Origin: Leishmania mexicana MHOM/GT/2001/U1103
Lineage: Eukaryota; Euglenozoa; Kinetoplastea; Trypanosomatida; Trypanosomatidae
Length of the DNA: 64,000 nt
Direction: 5' to 3'
NCBI RefSeq assembly: GCF_000234665.1
Contig: NC_018324.1
Location: 801,501 to 865,500, forward strand
Made by a program: the position numbers and the translations under genes. The notes under the pieces were generated by a model that was given only the letters and a program-made list of their open reading frames with translations, ran no database searches and was not told the origin of the DNA. Each line of letters starts with the position of its first letter. Positions within the stretch are counted from its first letter, which is position 1. Below, one piece after another: positions 11,400-20,579 of this stretch.

Positions 11400-11985
11400 C
11401 GATGGAGCACGCATTAGCGCGTGGTATCACACAGCTCGGTCCCCCCTTTCCCACCCCAAACACACACTCGGGGGGGGGAGGGGAGGCCAAGCAGCATCCC
11501 TTCTATCCCCTGTCAAATGCCGCACCACCTCTGTTGGTGACAGGGTCAGGCACCCTACGACGTAGAGGTAGGTCAGCGCGATGTATTGCTGCTGATGTTG
11601 GCAGTCAGGTCGTGGATGGCGTGGCCTCGGAGCGGCCCGCGACAGTGAGTACAACTGTGCCATCCATATGATGGGGCAGAGTGTCCGTGTGACTCGAGTG
11701 TATGCCACCCCCGACATCTCACTGCCAGTTGGTGTGTGTGTATGGGGGGGGCTGAGGGTCACCCCGAGGGGGAGGCACCCGGTGGTGAGTGGGGAAGCGG
11801 GTGGGTGGGCAGAGTTGGAGGCAGGGGCCGTGCTCTCAGATGACTGGGTCGGCGCATTGCTGTGGCGCGTGTGCCTGCCGCTGCTTCGCACCACATGGAT
11901 GGGGCCTGTGACAGGCCAAATAGCGTGGCGTGTGCGAAAGTTGTATGGCCGAATGGACACGTAAGAACACAACAAAACGAAAGCT
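11400..11985 (+). repeat. Possible SIDER-like degenerate retroposon
   Basis: Unlike the pyrimidine-rich DNA on each side, this ~590-bp block is G-rich, mixed in composition and non-coding, and ends in an A-rich tail at about 11961-11982. Size, position in a long intergenic region and an A-rich end fit the SIDER short degenerate retroposons that are abundant in Leishmania 3' UTRs. No second copy is visible in this window and I could not compare it with a consensus, so this is a suggestion only. A divergent 3' UTR element is the main alternative. Confidence 0.3.
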
Positions 11986-12723
11986 GTTCCGTTGCCACGG
12001 AGCATGTCTCCTCCCTCCTTCGCTTTCCTCATTCTCCTCCAGTGGCGTTGGCAGTGGTGTGGGTGGTGTCCCTGTTGACCTAGTTTCTCTGCCTTTTCTC
12101 TCTCGCATTGTTCAGCATCACGGCACGCGTAGGCTTGCGCGCGCACGCACCAAAAGAAAAGGACTTGCACTTCGTTGCACTCCGCGAAGCTTGCAGGGAG
12201 CGGACTGGACAAGCGTCTGTCGGAATCACACGAGTCGGAGTCAGCGGTCATGAAGGGAAGGGGGGAGGAGGGGCAACGAAAGAAGATCGAAACCACCCAG
12301 AAGAGTCATGACGAAGACCGCCACAAAAGGCGGCTTTGCGTTTCTGCCCCCCACCATCCACCTTCCCCTCCCTTCCCTCTTTGTATCTTTGCTCCCCTCA
12401 TGCGCGCTCTGTTCTCCTTCTCCACTTGCTGTTTCTTGTATGGATCTTTTGCGTTACCGTGTGATGTGAGGTGGTCTCGGCGTGTACTACCCCTCTCCCG
12501 CGTTACATCCGGGTAGGGGTGTGGGTGGCGTGTACGCACGGCCATCGTTTTGGTTGCTTGGCTCCTCTGCTGTCGTTGCCCCTTCCCTTCCTCGTGTCAT
12601 GATTACTTTCGTTTTGAGGTCTCAGTTCTACCTTTTGTTCGCCTTTCGTGGGATGCCCACTTCATTGCTCCCGCCAACGGAGCCCACAGATCGACTCGAA
12701 AACGGCGTGTGCTGAGTCGGAAA
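11986..12723. other. Intergenic region before the 12.7-kb gene
   Basis: Pyrimidine tracts alternate with a charged coding-like bit near 12110-12260 that has no intact frame. AG dinucleotides after the tract ending near 12650 could serve as splice acceptors; ATGs at 12599 and 12652 would lie upstream of them. Confidence 0.45.
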
Positions 12724-15700
12724 ATGCGTATCACCGCGGCGACAGCGACCGTCCCCGTCGGTGCCCGAGGCGCCAAAATGCGCAAAAGGAAGGCAAAGAC
12801 CATCCGCGCCGTCGCCGCGGCAGGCGCACTATGGCGCCCCCAATCGCAGCTCATCTTCACTTCTAACGCCACATCTGTGACAGCGACGTCGAACGGCGAA
12901 CTTGGCACCTCCACAACCGCGGGGGCCATCAGCACCAATGGCAGCATCAATGGCTACACCGTCACCTCATCAGCGCTGGCGATAAAGGCTGCAGGTACTG
13001 GAGGCGGTGGCAGCTGTGGGGTTGCCTCGGTGCTCCCCATGCCCACCGCGCCATCCTCTGGTAGCGCTCAAGTTCCGCCGCTGTCGTCGTCAAGCCGCGC
13101 TGCACCGGAAAACCAGATTTTGGCGAATGAAACTCTCGGAGCGGTGAGGCGATCAGGCGCCGAGGGGTTTCCGCCCTCGTGGGAGAATGGCGTCGTCAGT
13201 TGCACGATGCGAGGAGCTGAAAAGGCGCGCCGTCTCGCGGACGTCGCCACGACGAACGGCCTCAGCATAGACGACTCAAGTACGTTCACCCCTGCTGAGG
13301 GGCCGCTCTGGGTGGCCGGCTGCGCCCCTCTTGATGCTTCCAAGGCTGCAGACACCGGTGTGGGCGCCAGCGCTGCTTCATTCGAAGGAGTGATGGACAA
13401 CTCGCCCTTCGTGTCGAGCTCCTCCTTGGCTTCTTCCGACACGGGATGTGCGCAGCCGGCAACAGCCTCTCACGCAGACCAGCGGTCCTCAGCGACGCAC
13501 CGGCGCGACAACGGCGCTCTTGCGGAGCGGCCGCAGCTACTCCTGTCGCTCGCGCAGGACAACCGGGGCTTTCTCAATCCTGGCTACTCGTGCGACTCCT
13601 CAGGCTGGAGCAGTGAGGACAGCGGCGCCAGCGGTGAGCGTGCAGGTAGCGACGGCAGCGCCGGTGAGAGAAGGTGCCAGGGTACCCCATCAGCGGCATC
13701 TTTCAGTCGAGCCGCACCATCGGAGGAGCGCGGAAAAGAGGGCGGCGGCGCGCCTCCGCCGATGTTCACTACCCCTTTGAATAGCGGCAGGAATCGGACC
13801 AACCTCGCTGTCTTCCCGCTGACCGCCGCAGAGGAGCAGTCAGCCCGGCAAGTGTACGACACCTACCGAGAACAGCAAGCGAAAACGGGTTATCGCAGAA
13901 GTCACACCAGCGCCACTAAGCACCTCTCTCACCGCTCTGCTTCCGTGCCCCCATCTGCCCTGAGCCCTTCCACGTCTGTAGGGAAGCGTGAGTTGCTGCG
14001 GCTACTTCACGGGCTTTATCACCGTGCACGGGCCACGATGACATGTAGTGCCGCTAAGACCGCCGCGCCGACGTCTGCCCCGTCGCAGAGGAAGGCGGTG
14101 CCATCAACGATGACCGTTAGCGCGGCAGACGTGCTGCACGAGTTTCCTTCCACCAAGTACCTGCTCAACGCGGCTGAGGCATGCTTTGGCAGCCGTCGCT
14201 TCCGAACTCTCATAGCTGCTGTGGAGGCAGGCAGTAACGCCCTCGTCCCCATCGTAGTTCGAAACAACGACGGAGGAGCGCCAGCCGTGGCCACTGCGTC
14301 ACGGTCACGGTTGTCGTCGTCGCCATCTCAAGGATTGACCGTGGAGGAGACTCTCTCCTTCTTTAGGCACCTCAAGTGTGAACTGGCCTCGGATGTGGCC
14401 AAGCAACGGAAGAGGGGGCCGGCAGAGCCGTCCGCGAAGCCGGAAGCGGCGCTGGGGGACAAAGGGCGGAATCGCCCAGCGACGGGTGCTCCATCCCAGC
14501 GACTACTTGATCTGCAGGGTTCGCAGAAGACGCGTAGTATTTCTGCCCCCAGTTTTCAAGCTGCATCCCAGGTGTGCCGTCTACCTTCTGCGCGGGCCGG
14601 TCGACGCAGCGGCCGACCCCCACCGACTCCTATGGCGCGGATGGCGCCGCGGCCTGCCACGCCGGCGTCTCCCCCACCGTCGTCTCCCTCACCGTCGTCT
14701 CCCTCACCGTCGTATCCCTCACCGTCGTATCCCTCACCGTCGAGGCCAGGGATTCCCGGGGTGATGGGGTTGCTGGGTCCTCGGAAGCCAAGTGGACGGC
14801 GTAAGGGCCCGCGCAGAAAAACAGCGCTGCCGCCGCCGTCGCCGCATCCGTTCAATAGCAACTCGTGCACGCCAGACGCAACTTACAGGGGTGACTTCAT
14901 CCACACATATGTGCAACGCAAGGCGTTTGCCGAGATCGCCGAAGGCCAGGGCTGCCACGATGACGCCACCGTGGCACTGGGGCAACTGGTGAAAGCGCTG
15001 CAGTGGTTCGAGCTGGCGCTCAACCCCAGCGTCATCGAACGGATGTGCGGGTTGCAGGTGCAGCCCGCGCGTGAATCGCAGGACATCTCCATCGACTTCA
15101 GTACCTTTGTGAAGATCATCAACTCGGGCTTGCGTTGCCAGCGCTACAGTGGGGGCAGCGGCTCCTCTTCAGCACCTGCCTCCGCGTCGGCGGACAACGA
15201 CGACAATCCGCAGTCCAACGCGTTTGTGCTGGTGTTGCCCCCAGAGGCGCCTGCACGGGCTTCCCCTGTGGCGCCGCCCATTTCCGGTTTGACGGCGGCC
15301 GACGGTGCATTGCTCAGCACGGGTAGCGGGGGTGTGCCTTGCGCTAAGGCTGCTGCCTCCATCACCTCAGTGCGTGACAGCGAGGGCTCGAATCAGTCGC
15401 TCTTGGTCCCTGCCCCAGCCTCTGCCGCGGTGCATTGTCGATTGAGCAGCCTCAGCAGCATGTCGACTTCAACCGCCTCTTCACCGGCAAGTGGCGGCAG
15501 CATGCACAGGTCATTTTTGGACACAGACGATGCGTACCCATTGGTGAGTCATGACTCCGCCATGGCAGCGCTTTGCCGCAGTATTCGCCAGCGGCTGCGC
15601 CGAGAGCTGCGGCGGAGCGTGAGCAGTGGGCCTAATGCGCTGCTGCGACCACGAGACAACCAAGGCAGCGGCAACGGGGGTGGCGATGGCGCGGCGCAAA

Positions 15701-16620
15701 AGGAAGGAAACGACCCACGGTATTCTCCATCTAGCCGGACGGTGTTGGCTTTCTCGCGCTCGTGGAGGTCGTTGTCTTTGGCCTCCTCCGTAGCGTCGCC
15801 AATGCCCAGGGGGAGCGTGAGGGCTGCCGGTCTAGTTGGTGAGAGCGAATGCGCTCCTGCACGTCGCGATGGCGAGGAATTCTTGGTGTCGCCACACTTG
15901 TCGAAGTGGCTTACTGACACAAAGTGTAGCAACCCGCTGCTTCCCCAGAGGCTATGCGAGCAGCCGTCGCCGTCGCCGTCGCCGCTTGTAGGTCATGCTT
16001 TGCCTCCTCCCTCGCATCCGTACACGCTGACCCCTACGCCAAGAGCCCCGCCTGCGGAGCCCGCCGAAGGAGGTGAGGGCCCCATTGCCTCCCAGTGGTT
16101 CCCCACAGCGCAGCCTTGGCGGGGGCACGGGCACCGACTCGCTGCTCCGCCGCCCGCCGGACCGGCTACTGCACAAAGACCATCTCTCTCCACTGCCGTG
16201 GCGAGGCGGTGTCGCCGGCATCAAGGATCAATGCACCTTATCACGTCCCTGTCGCCTTACAGCAATTCAGTCCATGGCACCCGACGGTCCGCAAGCCATT
16301 GCTGGTCGCGCATCGCGACTCTATCAACGTTGAGTCGGTCGCGAAGGTCGTCGTTGCTGCACTCCTATGACAGTCAGCCAGCGCTGTATTCGCTCCAACT
16401 TTCGGAACCCGAATTGTCTGCCGCTTTCCTGTCCCAGTCTTTGCCTGCACAGACAACGTCGAGGCGCCCGAAATGGAACCGCCCAGCAAGCGCCTATACG
16501 CGACTCACGGCGGCACCAACGCATGACGCCTGCATAGCGCGCGTGTCGCACCCCCCTCTCTCACCAGCCATCAGATCGTCGCCGCTGCCGTATCGGCGGC
16601 GGCTCTTCCAGGCCGGCTAG
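12724..16620 (+). CDS. Large low-complexity hypothetical protein, 3' end probably frameshifted
   Basis: An open frame of 1298 residues that I do not recognise. It begins MRITAATATVPVGARG and is Ser/Ala/Pro/Arg-rich. More ordered segments include KRELLRLLHGLYHRA and VLHEFPSTKYLLNAAEACF (about residues 420-490), a five-fold SPSPS-type repeat near 650-673, a block around 720-800 ending ISIDFSTFVKIINSG (about 787-801, like the exit helix of an EF hand, without a clear calcium loop), and a Ser-rich tail. From about 16130 the frame turns Arg/Ser-rich and unlike the rest, while other frames become coding-like and stay so to about 17948. I infer that the last ~150 residues are an out-of-frame reading and that the ancestral protein was longer. 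The frame opens 58 codons upstream without clear support, so the ATG at 12724 was chosen. Confidence 0.7.
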   Translation: MRITAATATVPVGARGAKMRKRKAKTIRAVAAAGALWRPQSQLIFTSNATSVTATSNGELGTSTTAGAISTNGSINGYTVTSSALAIKAAGTGGGGSCGVASVLPMPTAPSSGSAQVPPLSSSSRAAPENQILANETLGAVRRSGAEGFPPSWENGVVSCTMRGAEKARRLADVATTNGLSIDDSSTFTPAEGPLWVAGCAPLDASKAADTGVGASAASFEGVMDNSPFVSSSSLASSDTGCAQPATASHADQRSSATHRRDNGALAERPQLLLSLAQDNRGFLNPGYSCDSSGWSSEDSGASGERAGSDGSAGERRCQGTPSAASFSRAAPSEERGKEGGGAPPPMFTTPLNSGRNRTNLAVFPLTAAEEQSARQVYDTYREQQAKTGYRRSHTSATKHLSHRSASVPPSALSPSTSVGKRELLRLLHGLYHRARATMTCSAAKTAAPTSAPSQRKAVPSTMTVSAADVLHEFPSTKYLLNAAEACFGSRRFRTLIAAVEAGSNALVPIVVRNNDGGAPAVATASRSRLSSSPSQGLTVEETLSFFRHLKCELASDVAKQRKRGPAEPSAKPEAALGDKGRNRPATGAPSQRLLDLQGSQKTRSISAPSFQAASQVCRLPSARAGRRSGRPPPTPMARMAPRPATPASPPPSSPSPSSPSPSYPSPSYPSPSRPGIPGVMGLLGPRKPSGRRKGPRRKTALPPPSPHPFNSNSCTPDATYRGDFIHTYVQRKAFAEIAEGQGCHDDATVALGQLVKALQWFELALNPSVIERMCGLQVQPARESQDISIDFSTFVKIINSGLRCQRYSGGSGSSSAPASASADNDDNPQSNAFVLVLPPEAPARASPVAPPISGLTAADGALLSTGSGGVPCAKAAASITSVRDSEGSNQSLLVPAPASAAVHCRLSSLSSMSTSTASSPASGGSMHRSFLDTDDAYPLVSHDSAMAALCRSIRQRLRRELRRSVSSGPNALLRPRDNQGSGNGGGDGAAQKEGNDPRYSPSSRTVLAFSRSWRSLSLASSVASPMPRGSVRAAGLVGESECAPARRDGEEFLVSPHLSKWLTDTKCSNPLLPQRLCEQPSPSPSPLVGHALPPPSHPYTLTPTPRAPPAEPAEGGEGPIASQWFPTAQPWRGHGHRLAAPPPAGPATAQRPSLSTAVARRCRRHQGSMHLITSLSPYSNSVHGTRRSASHCWSRIATLSTLSRSRRSSLLHSYDSQPALYSLQLSEPELSAAFLSQSLPAQTTSRRPKWNRPASAYTRLTAAPTHDACIARVSHPPLSPAIRSSPLPYRRRLFQAG
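14668..14742 (+). repeat. 15-bp minisatellite, five units, inside a coding region
   Basis: Five tandem units of tctccctcaccgtcg with two variants (the first has an extra C for T, the last two start tat). It encodes a Ser-Pro-rich pentapeptide repeat. In-frame unit length lets it expand without a frameshift, so copy number probably varies between strains. Confidence 0.9.
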
Positions 16621-17948
16621 GACGACGCAGACTGAGGTTGTAGTGAGACATTGCGGATCGGGAGGTCAGTCACATAGCTAAGCAGGTGGACCCGCGTCAC
16701 CGGTTGCCCCGCCGCTTCCACCGTGCTGCAGCACATCGAGCTAAGTTAGCAGTCCAGTGCCCCGTTTCTCTCGTCGCTAGCGGCGACGACAGCCGCTGCA
16801 CGGCCTCCGACGTCTGGTTCGGTCGCTTCGTCTCTTGGCAGATGCTCGACTTTTTCATCTGGACTCCGCACTGGCGTCGCCGCCGCATTTGGGTGCTGTG
16901 AGGAGCTAGCAGGGCTCAACACGCAGGGCATAGGCGTGGCTCAGCGAGTGGCTTTGCTGTCCCCAACTACGGGAGGCCCCTGGGTGCCAAATGCGGGGCA
17001 GCAGCGTCAGCGCGACAACCGATCACCTAGCGCTAGCGATCGGCAGCAAGGTAAGGCGTTGCTTGAGACAGCGGTCCAGGCTATCTCGGCTCAGATCCGC
17101 TGATATTTGGCGGAGCTGGCAGCAGACAAGATTTTCGAGGACACCAGGGAGAGGTGCTCGACTCTGTATCCACTCTTGTGGGGGACTCCCGCTGCGTCGA
17201 CGGAGCTGGATAGGATGAACATCGCGGCCGGAGATGTCGGCACAGAGCTCCCCCCCCACACACACACAAAGCGCGGCCTACGCCGACGTCTGCGACGTGT
17301 ACAGAACTCACAGCAGGTGCACCACTCCCTGCACCACGCTGGGCAGACGTTGCGAAGTGCTGTGGTCACTGAATGAGTCCCAGCGCAGCAGTACTACCAG
17401 CAAGGGTGCAATCACGCACTGCAACGGTCATTCCACACCAGTTGCGCCTGGGACCACCAGCGGCGCGAGCCGCATCGCACAGCGCCAGTCGCGACATGGA
17501 AGCTGCACCGTAACAGCGATGACAACGACCGACGAGACCCCCTTGCTGAGCTGTTCTGCCGCTGGGTGACCATCGATAGCGCAGTTCAGCGTGCTGGATA
17601 GTATCCGTGCCGCTCTAATTGCTGCCGGCTGGCACAGCCACACCGACGCGTTTGGTCAGACGACAAGCGCGGCGCCAGCCAGCGGCTCCGGCTCCATGGG
17701 AGCGGAGTCGTGACTGAGTATATCGTTGAAGCTCCCTCGGCAGCAGAAAACTGACTGGGTTCTTTGTCAACCACAAAGGCCAGGGGCAGAGGTCCAGCAA
17801 CGGCTCCAGTGTGCATCGAGCCCTCAACTCGTCGCTCTGGCGGTACAACCGTTGCGGCATACGCAGCTTTGGCAGCCGCTTTGGTGGCACGACGACGTTG
17901 CTGGTCGCGGCCGGTTTTCCCCAGCTTCTTCATGCCTGTGGCACGTGA
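16130..17948 (+). pseudogene. Frame-broken coding remnant, probable 3' extension of the upstream gene
   Basis: Coding-like sequence continues but changes frame and meets stops. One frame gives INAPYHVPVALQQF... and HRDSINVESVAKVVVAAL up to a TGA at 16368-16370, and reads on well to 16524. The frame of the upstream ORF is then open from 16750 to 17373 except for one TGA at 17101-17103, around a helical segment (ALLETAVQAISAQIR before the stop, YLAELAADKIFEDTRER after it). A third frame carries LDSIRAALIAAGW near 17600. The last piece, without a stop from about 17730 to the TGA at 17946-17948, ends YNRCGIRSFGSRFGG then TTTLLVAAGFPQLL, faintly like a PUB-domain end. Polypyrimidine intergenic DNA resumes only after 18100. 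It is either a genuine pseudogene tail or a cluster of assembly indels. Confidence 0.6.
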
Positions 17949-20579
17949 TCCACGGGCCGGCTTTCTCCCCGCAAGAGAGTAGAAGCACTAAAGCGGAGGG
18001 GCAAAAGGAGACAAGGGGAATGGCGGTTCCTCCTTGCGTCTGTTCGTTTGTGGATGCGCGTGTACGAGTGCGCGGGCTCGACAGCGGAGGGTGTTGCACT
18101 GCTGCCGTTTCTCGCACCGACCCACCCCCTGTCTTTCTTGTCTCCCTTCCCGCTGTTGTTTTTCGCAAGCGGTGCACCTCAGTTTTGCGGTCGTGTCCTT
18201 CAGTGCTGTTCTTTTGGGGGAGAGGGAGAGGGGGATGGGATGGGATGTCGTGTGTGCTCTGCATAGGGAACGAACTGCTTGCTCTCTCTGCCCCGTGCTA
18301 CCTCATCCCCTTCTCTCCAACGCTCCTGCGGACACCCTGGCGCGTCTCGCTCTCTCTTCGTAGTACGACATCCTGTCAAACGGGCGGGTGTAGCGAAGTG
18401 CATGCGTGAGGTGTGTCTCTCGACACTTGCTTTTCCTCCTTTTTTTAGTGTGTGCTTGTGTTTGGAGGGGGGGGGGAGTGTCTGCCTGTGTCTGTATGTG
18501 GGAGGTGGGTGGGTGGGGAGGGGTTAGGCATGCATAATATGTATGCGTTGTGTCTGTCTGTTTCGACTGCTCCCTCCATTGTGCCTCTGCGCAGCTGTTC
18601 TGCATACCTTGTGTTCACTTAGTGATGGTCGTGTTCTCGGAGACGTCGGCGTTACGCTGCCCTGCACTCCTTCATGACATTCTTTTTATAAATAGTTTCG
18701 CTGTACGCCTGTGTTGGGTGTCTATATAAATATATGCATGTGCTTTATGTATATTTGTTGACTCGTATGCAGTAGCGCTGCAGAAAAAATATATACAGGG
18801 GGAGGTGCTGATGGTGGTGCAACACACACGCACGCACGCACACACACGCGCAAAGCAAGAAATGAAGAGGGATGTCAACGGGCATGACCTGATCCTTGAG
18901 GAGCGGCATTGGAGTGCCTTCTGCAGAAGGGACGAAAGGAGAAACACAGACGGGCCGTGTTTCTCTTTCTTTTGGTGAATGTATGTGCGTGTGTGTGTTC
19001 TCGCCTTGCCTTACTCGAATGGGTCATCTTTGCTGCACCATTGTGCGCATGCCGTGCTGCTCGGTTTGCCCAGCGTACGCCGAATTCCCTTCGACAGCGT
19101 TTTTGTATTGTTTCAACTTGCACGTGGCTGTAATTCCTTCTCTTCACTTCTCCTTTCCCCCTTCAACTCTCTATTTATGCCCCCTTCTCTCATATTTACC
19201 GTTGACTCTACCCCCACTTCTACCCCCTCCCTCTCACATGTGTATACACACACACATGCGCATGTACCTCACAACTCCCTTCCCCTCTCCTCTGCATCTC
19301 TTTGTTTCTGAGATGGATCCTCCTATTCCTCACGCCTGCGTCGCTGGCTCACCGTGGCCTGTCGCAGTTTGCCCTGGAAGCACTTCCCGAAACACAACAC
19401 GGAGAAAAAAGAAAAAAAACACATAGCTGAGAGCGGAGGCGTTTCGCTGCGCGGTCGTTAGCTACACGAGCAAACCACCACCACAGCACAAACGTACTCG
19501 ACGATAATCAAATTTGAGGTGTGTGTGGTGTGCTTGTAAGGGATGTTGCGCGTGCGTCTGCCTTTGTCATCACCTTCCTCATTCACCTCTCCCCGTTTCC
19601 CGCGCACTCCAAGCGACGTGCGTCTGGGCGCGCTGGGTGGACTGTGCCACCGTGGTCTTGATCTCGGCGTGCTGGATAGAGTCCTGCCCCGCTTCTCGCT
19701 GCTCTGCTCCGGACTCTTTCAGTTCACGCAATCGAATCTCGCTCCTGCGTGTGCGTCTTTTGTGTGTGTGTAGTGACGCACTTTTGCCTTCTTCGTGCTT
19801 TTCACTGTTTGCTTTCTCAGCTCTTTACAGGACAATCGTCAGGGCTGCATGAGTTTTGTCCACTGCGAGGCATCCCTCTCATTTTTCTGACTGCGCTACC
19901 ACCACGGAAAGGCACCTGTGGCGTTCCATCGTTTGCTCTTGCTGTGTCATGTTTTTGTAGTGGTAGCTTCTGCGCACCTTTTCCGCCTCCGCACGAGGCC
20001 CTGCAGAGGAAGTGTTATTAACCCTACCGCGCCCGCGCGCGTGTGTATCTTCTCGTGTTGCCGTTGTTTTCCTCTGTCATTTGTGTTGCCCCTCTCTTCC
20101 TCCACCCCCACCCCACCCTCCGTTTGCCCCCCCCGTCTCGGCCGCTTTCGTCGCCGTGTCTGTCTGCTCTGCCCTGTTTCTGTGTCTTTCTGTGTCTTTC
20201 TGTGTGTGTGTGTGTCTGTGTGTTCATCCGTATTTTTCTCGTCTTCGCCGCTCTCCATCGCTCTCTCCTTACTCCTTCACTTTTGACCTCGCCGTCTCCG
20301 TCCCTTGCACTCTCGCTCCTCCTCTCCTCAACGCTGTGCTTGCCTGCCTGCTGCTACTACTGCTGGAACCTCTCTCCCTCGCACGCACGCACACACACTT
20401 GCCCTCCCTCCCACCCCCACCCCTCTTTACCTTCGTTTTTTTTTTCGCATATCCTTTGCCGTTTTCTCGAACTCGCTGCCAGACGCATTTGGCGTCTTCC
20501 CTAAGTGCCGCTGTTTTGCGTTCTCCTCTTGTGTTTTTCTCTCTGTGTGCGCAGGTGCGTTTCGTGTTTATCGACAGCA
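17949..20579. other. Intergenic region
   Basis: Typical pyrimidine-rich DNA with GT/CA runs, a G run near 18468 and an AT-rich patch near 18720-18800. No gene seen; open frames here are Cys/Phe/Leu-rich readings of pyrimidine tracts. Confidence 0.6.
20521..20554 (+). promoter_or_regulatory. Candidate spliced-leader acceptor for the DENN gene
   Basis: A pyrimidine tract ends GTGCGCAG with AG at 20553-20554, 25 nt before the ATG at 20580. This favours that ATG over the longer frame that opens upstream with a non-ATG codon. Confidence 0.5.
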
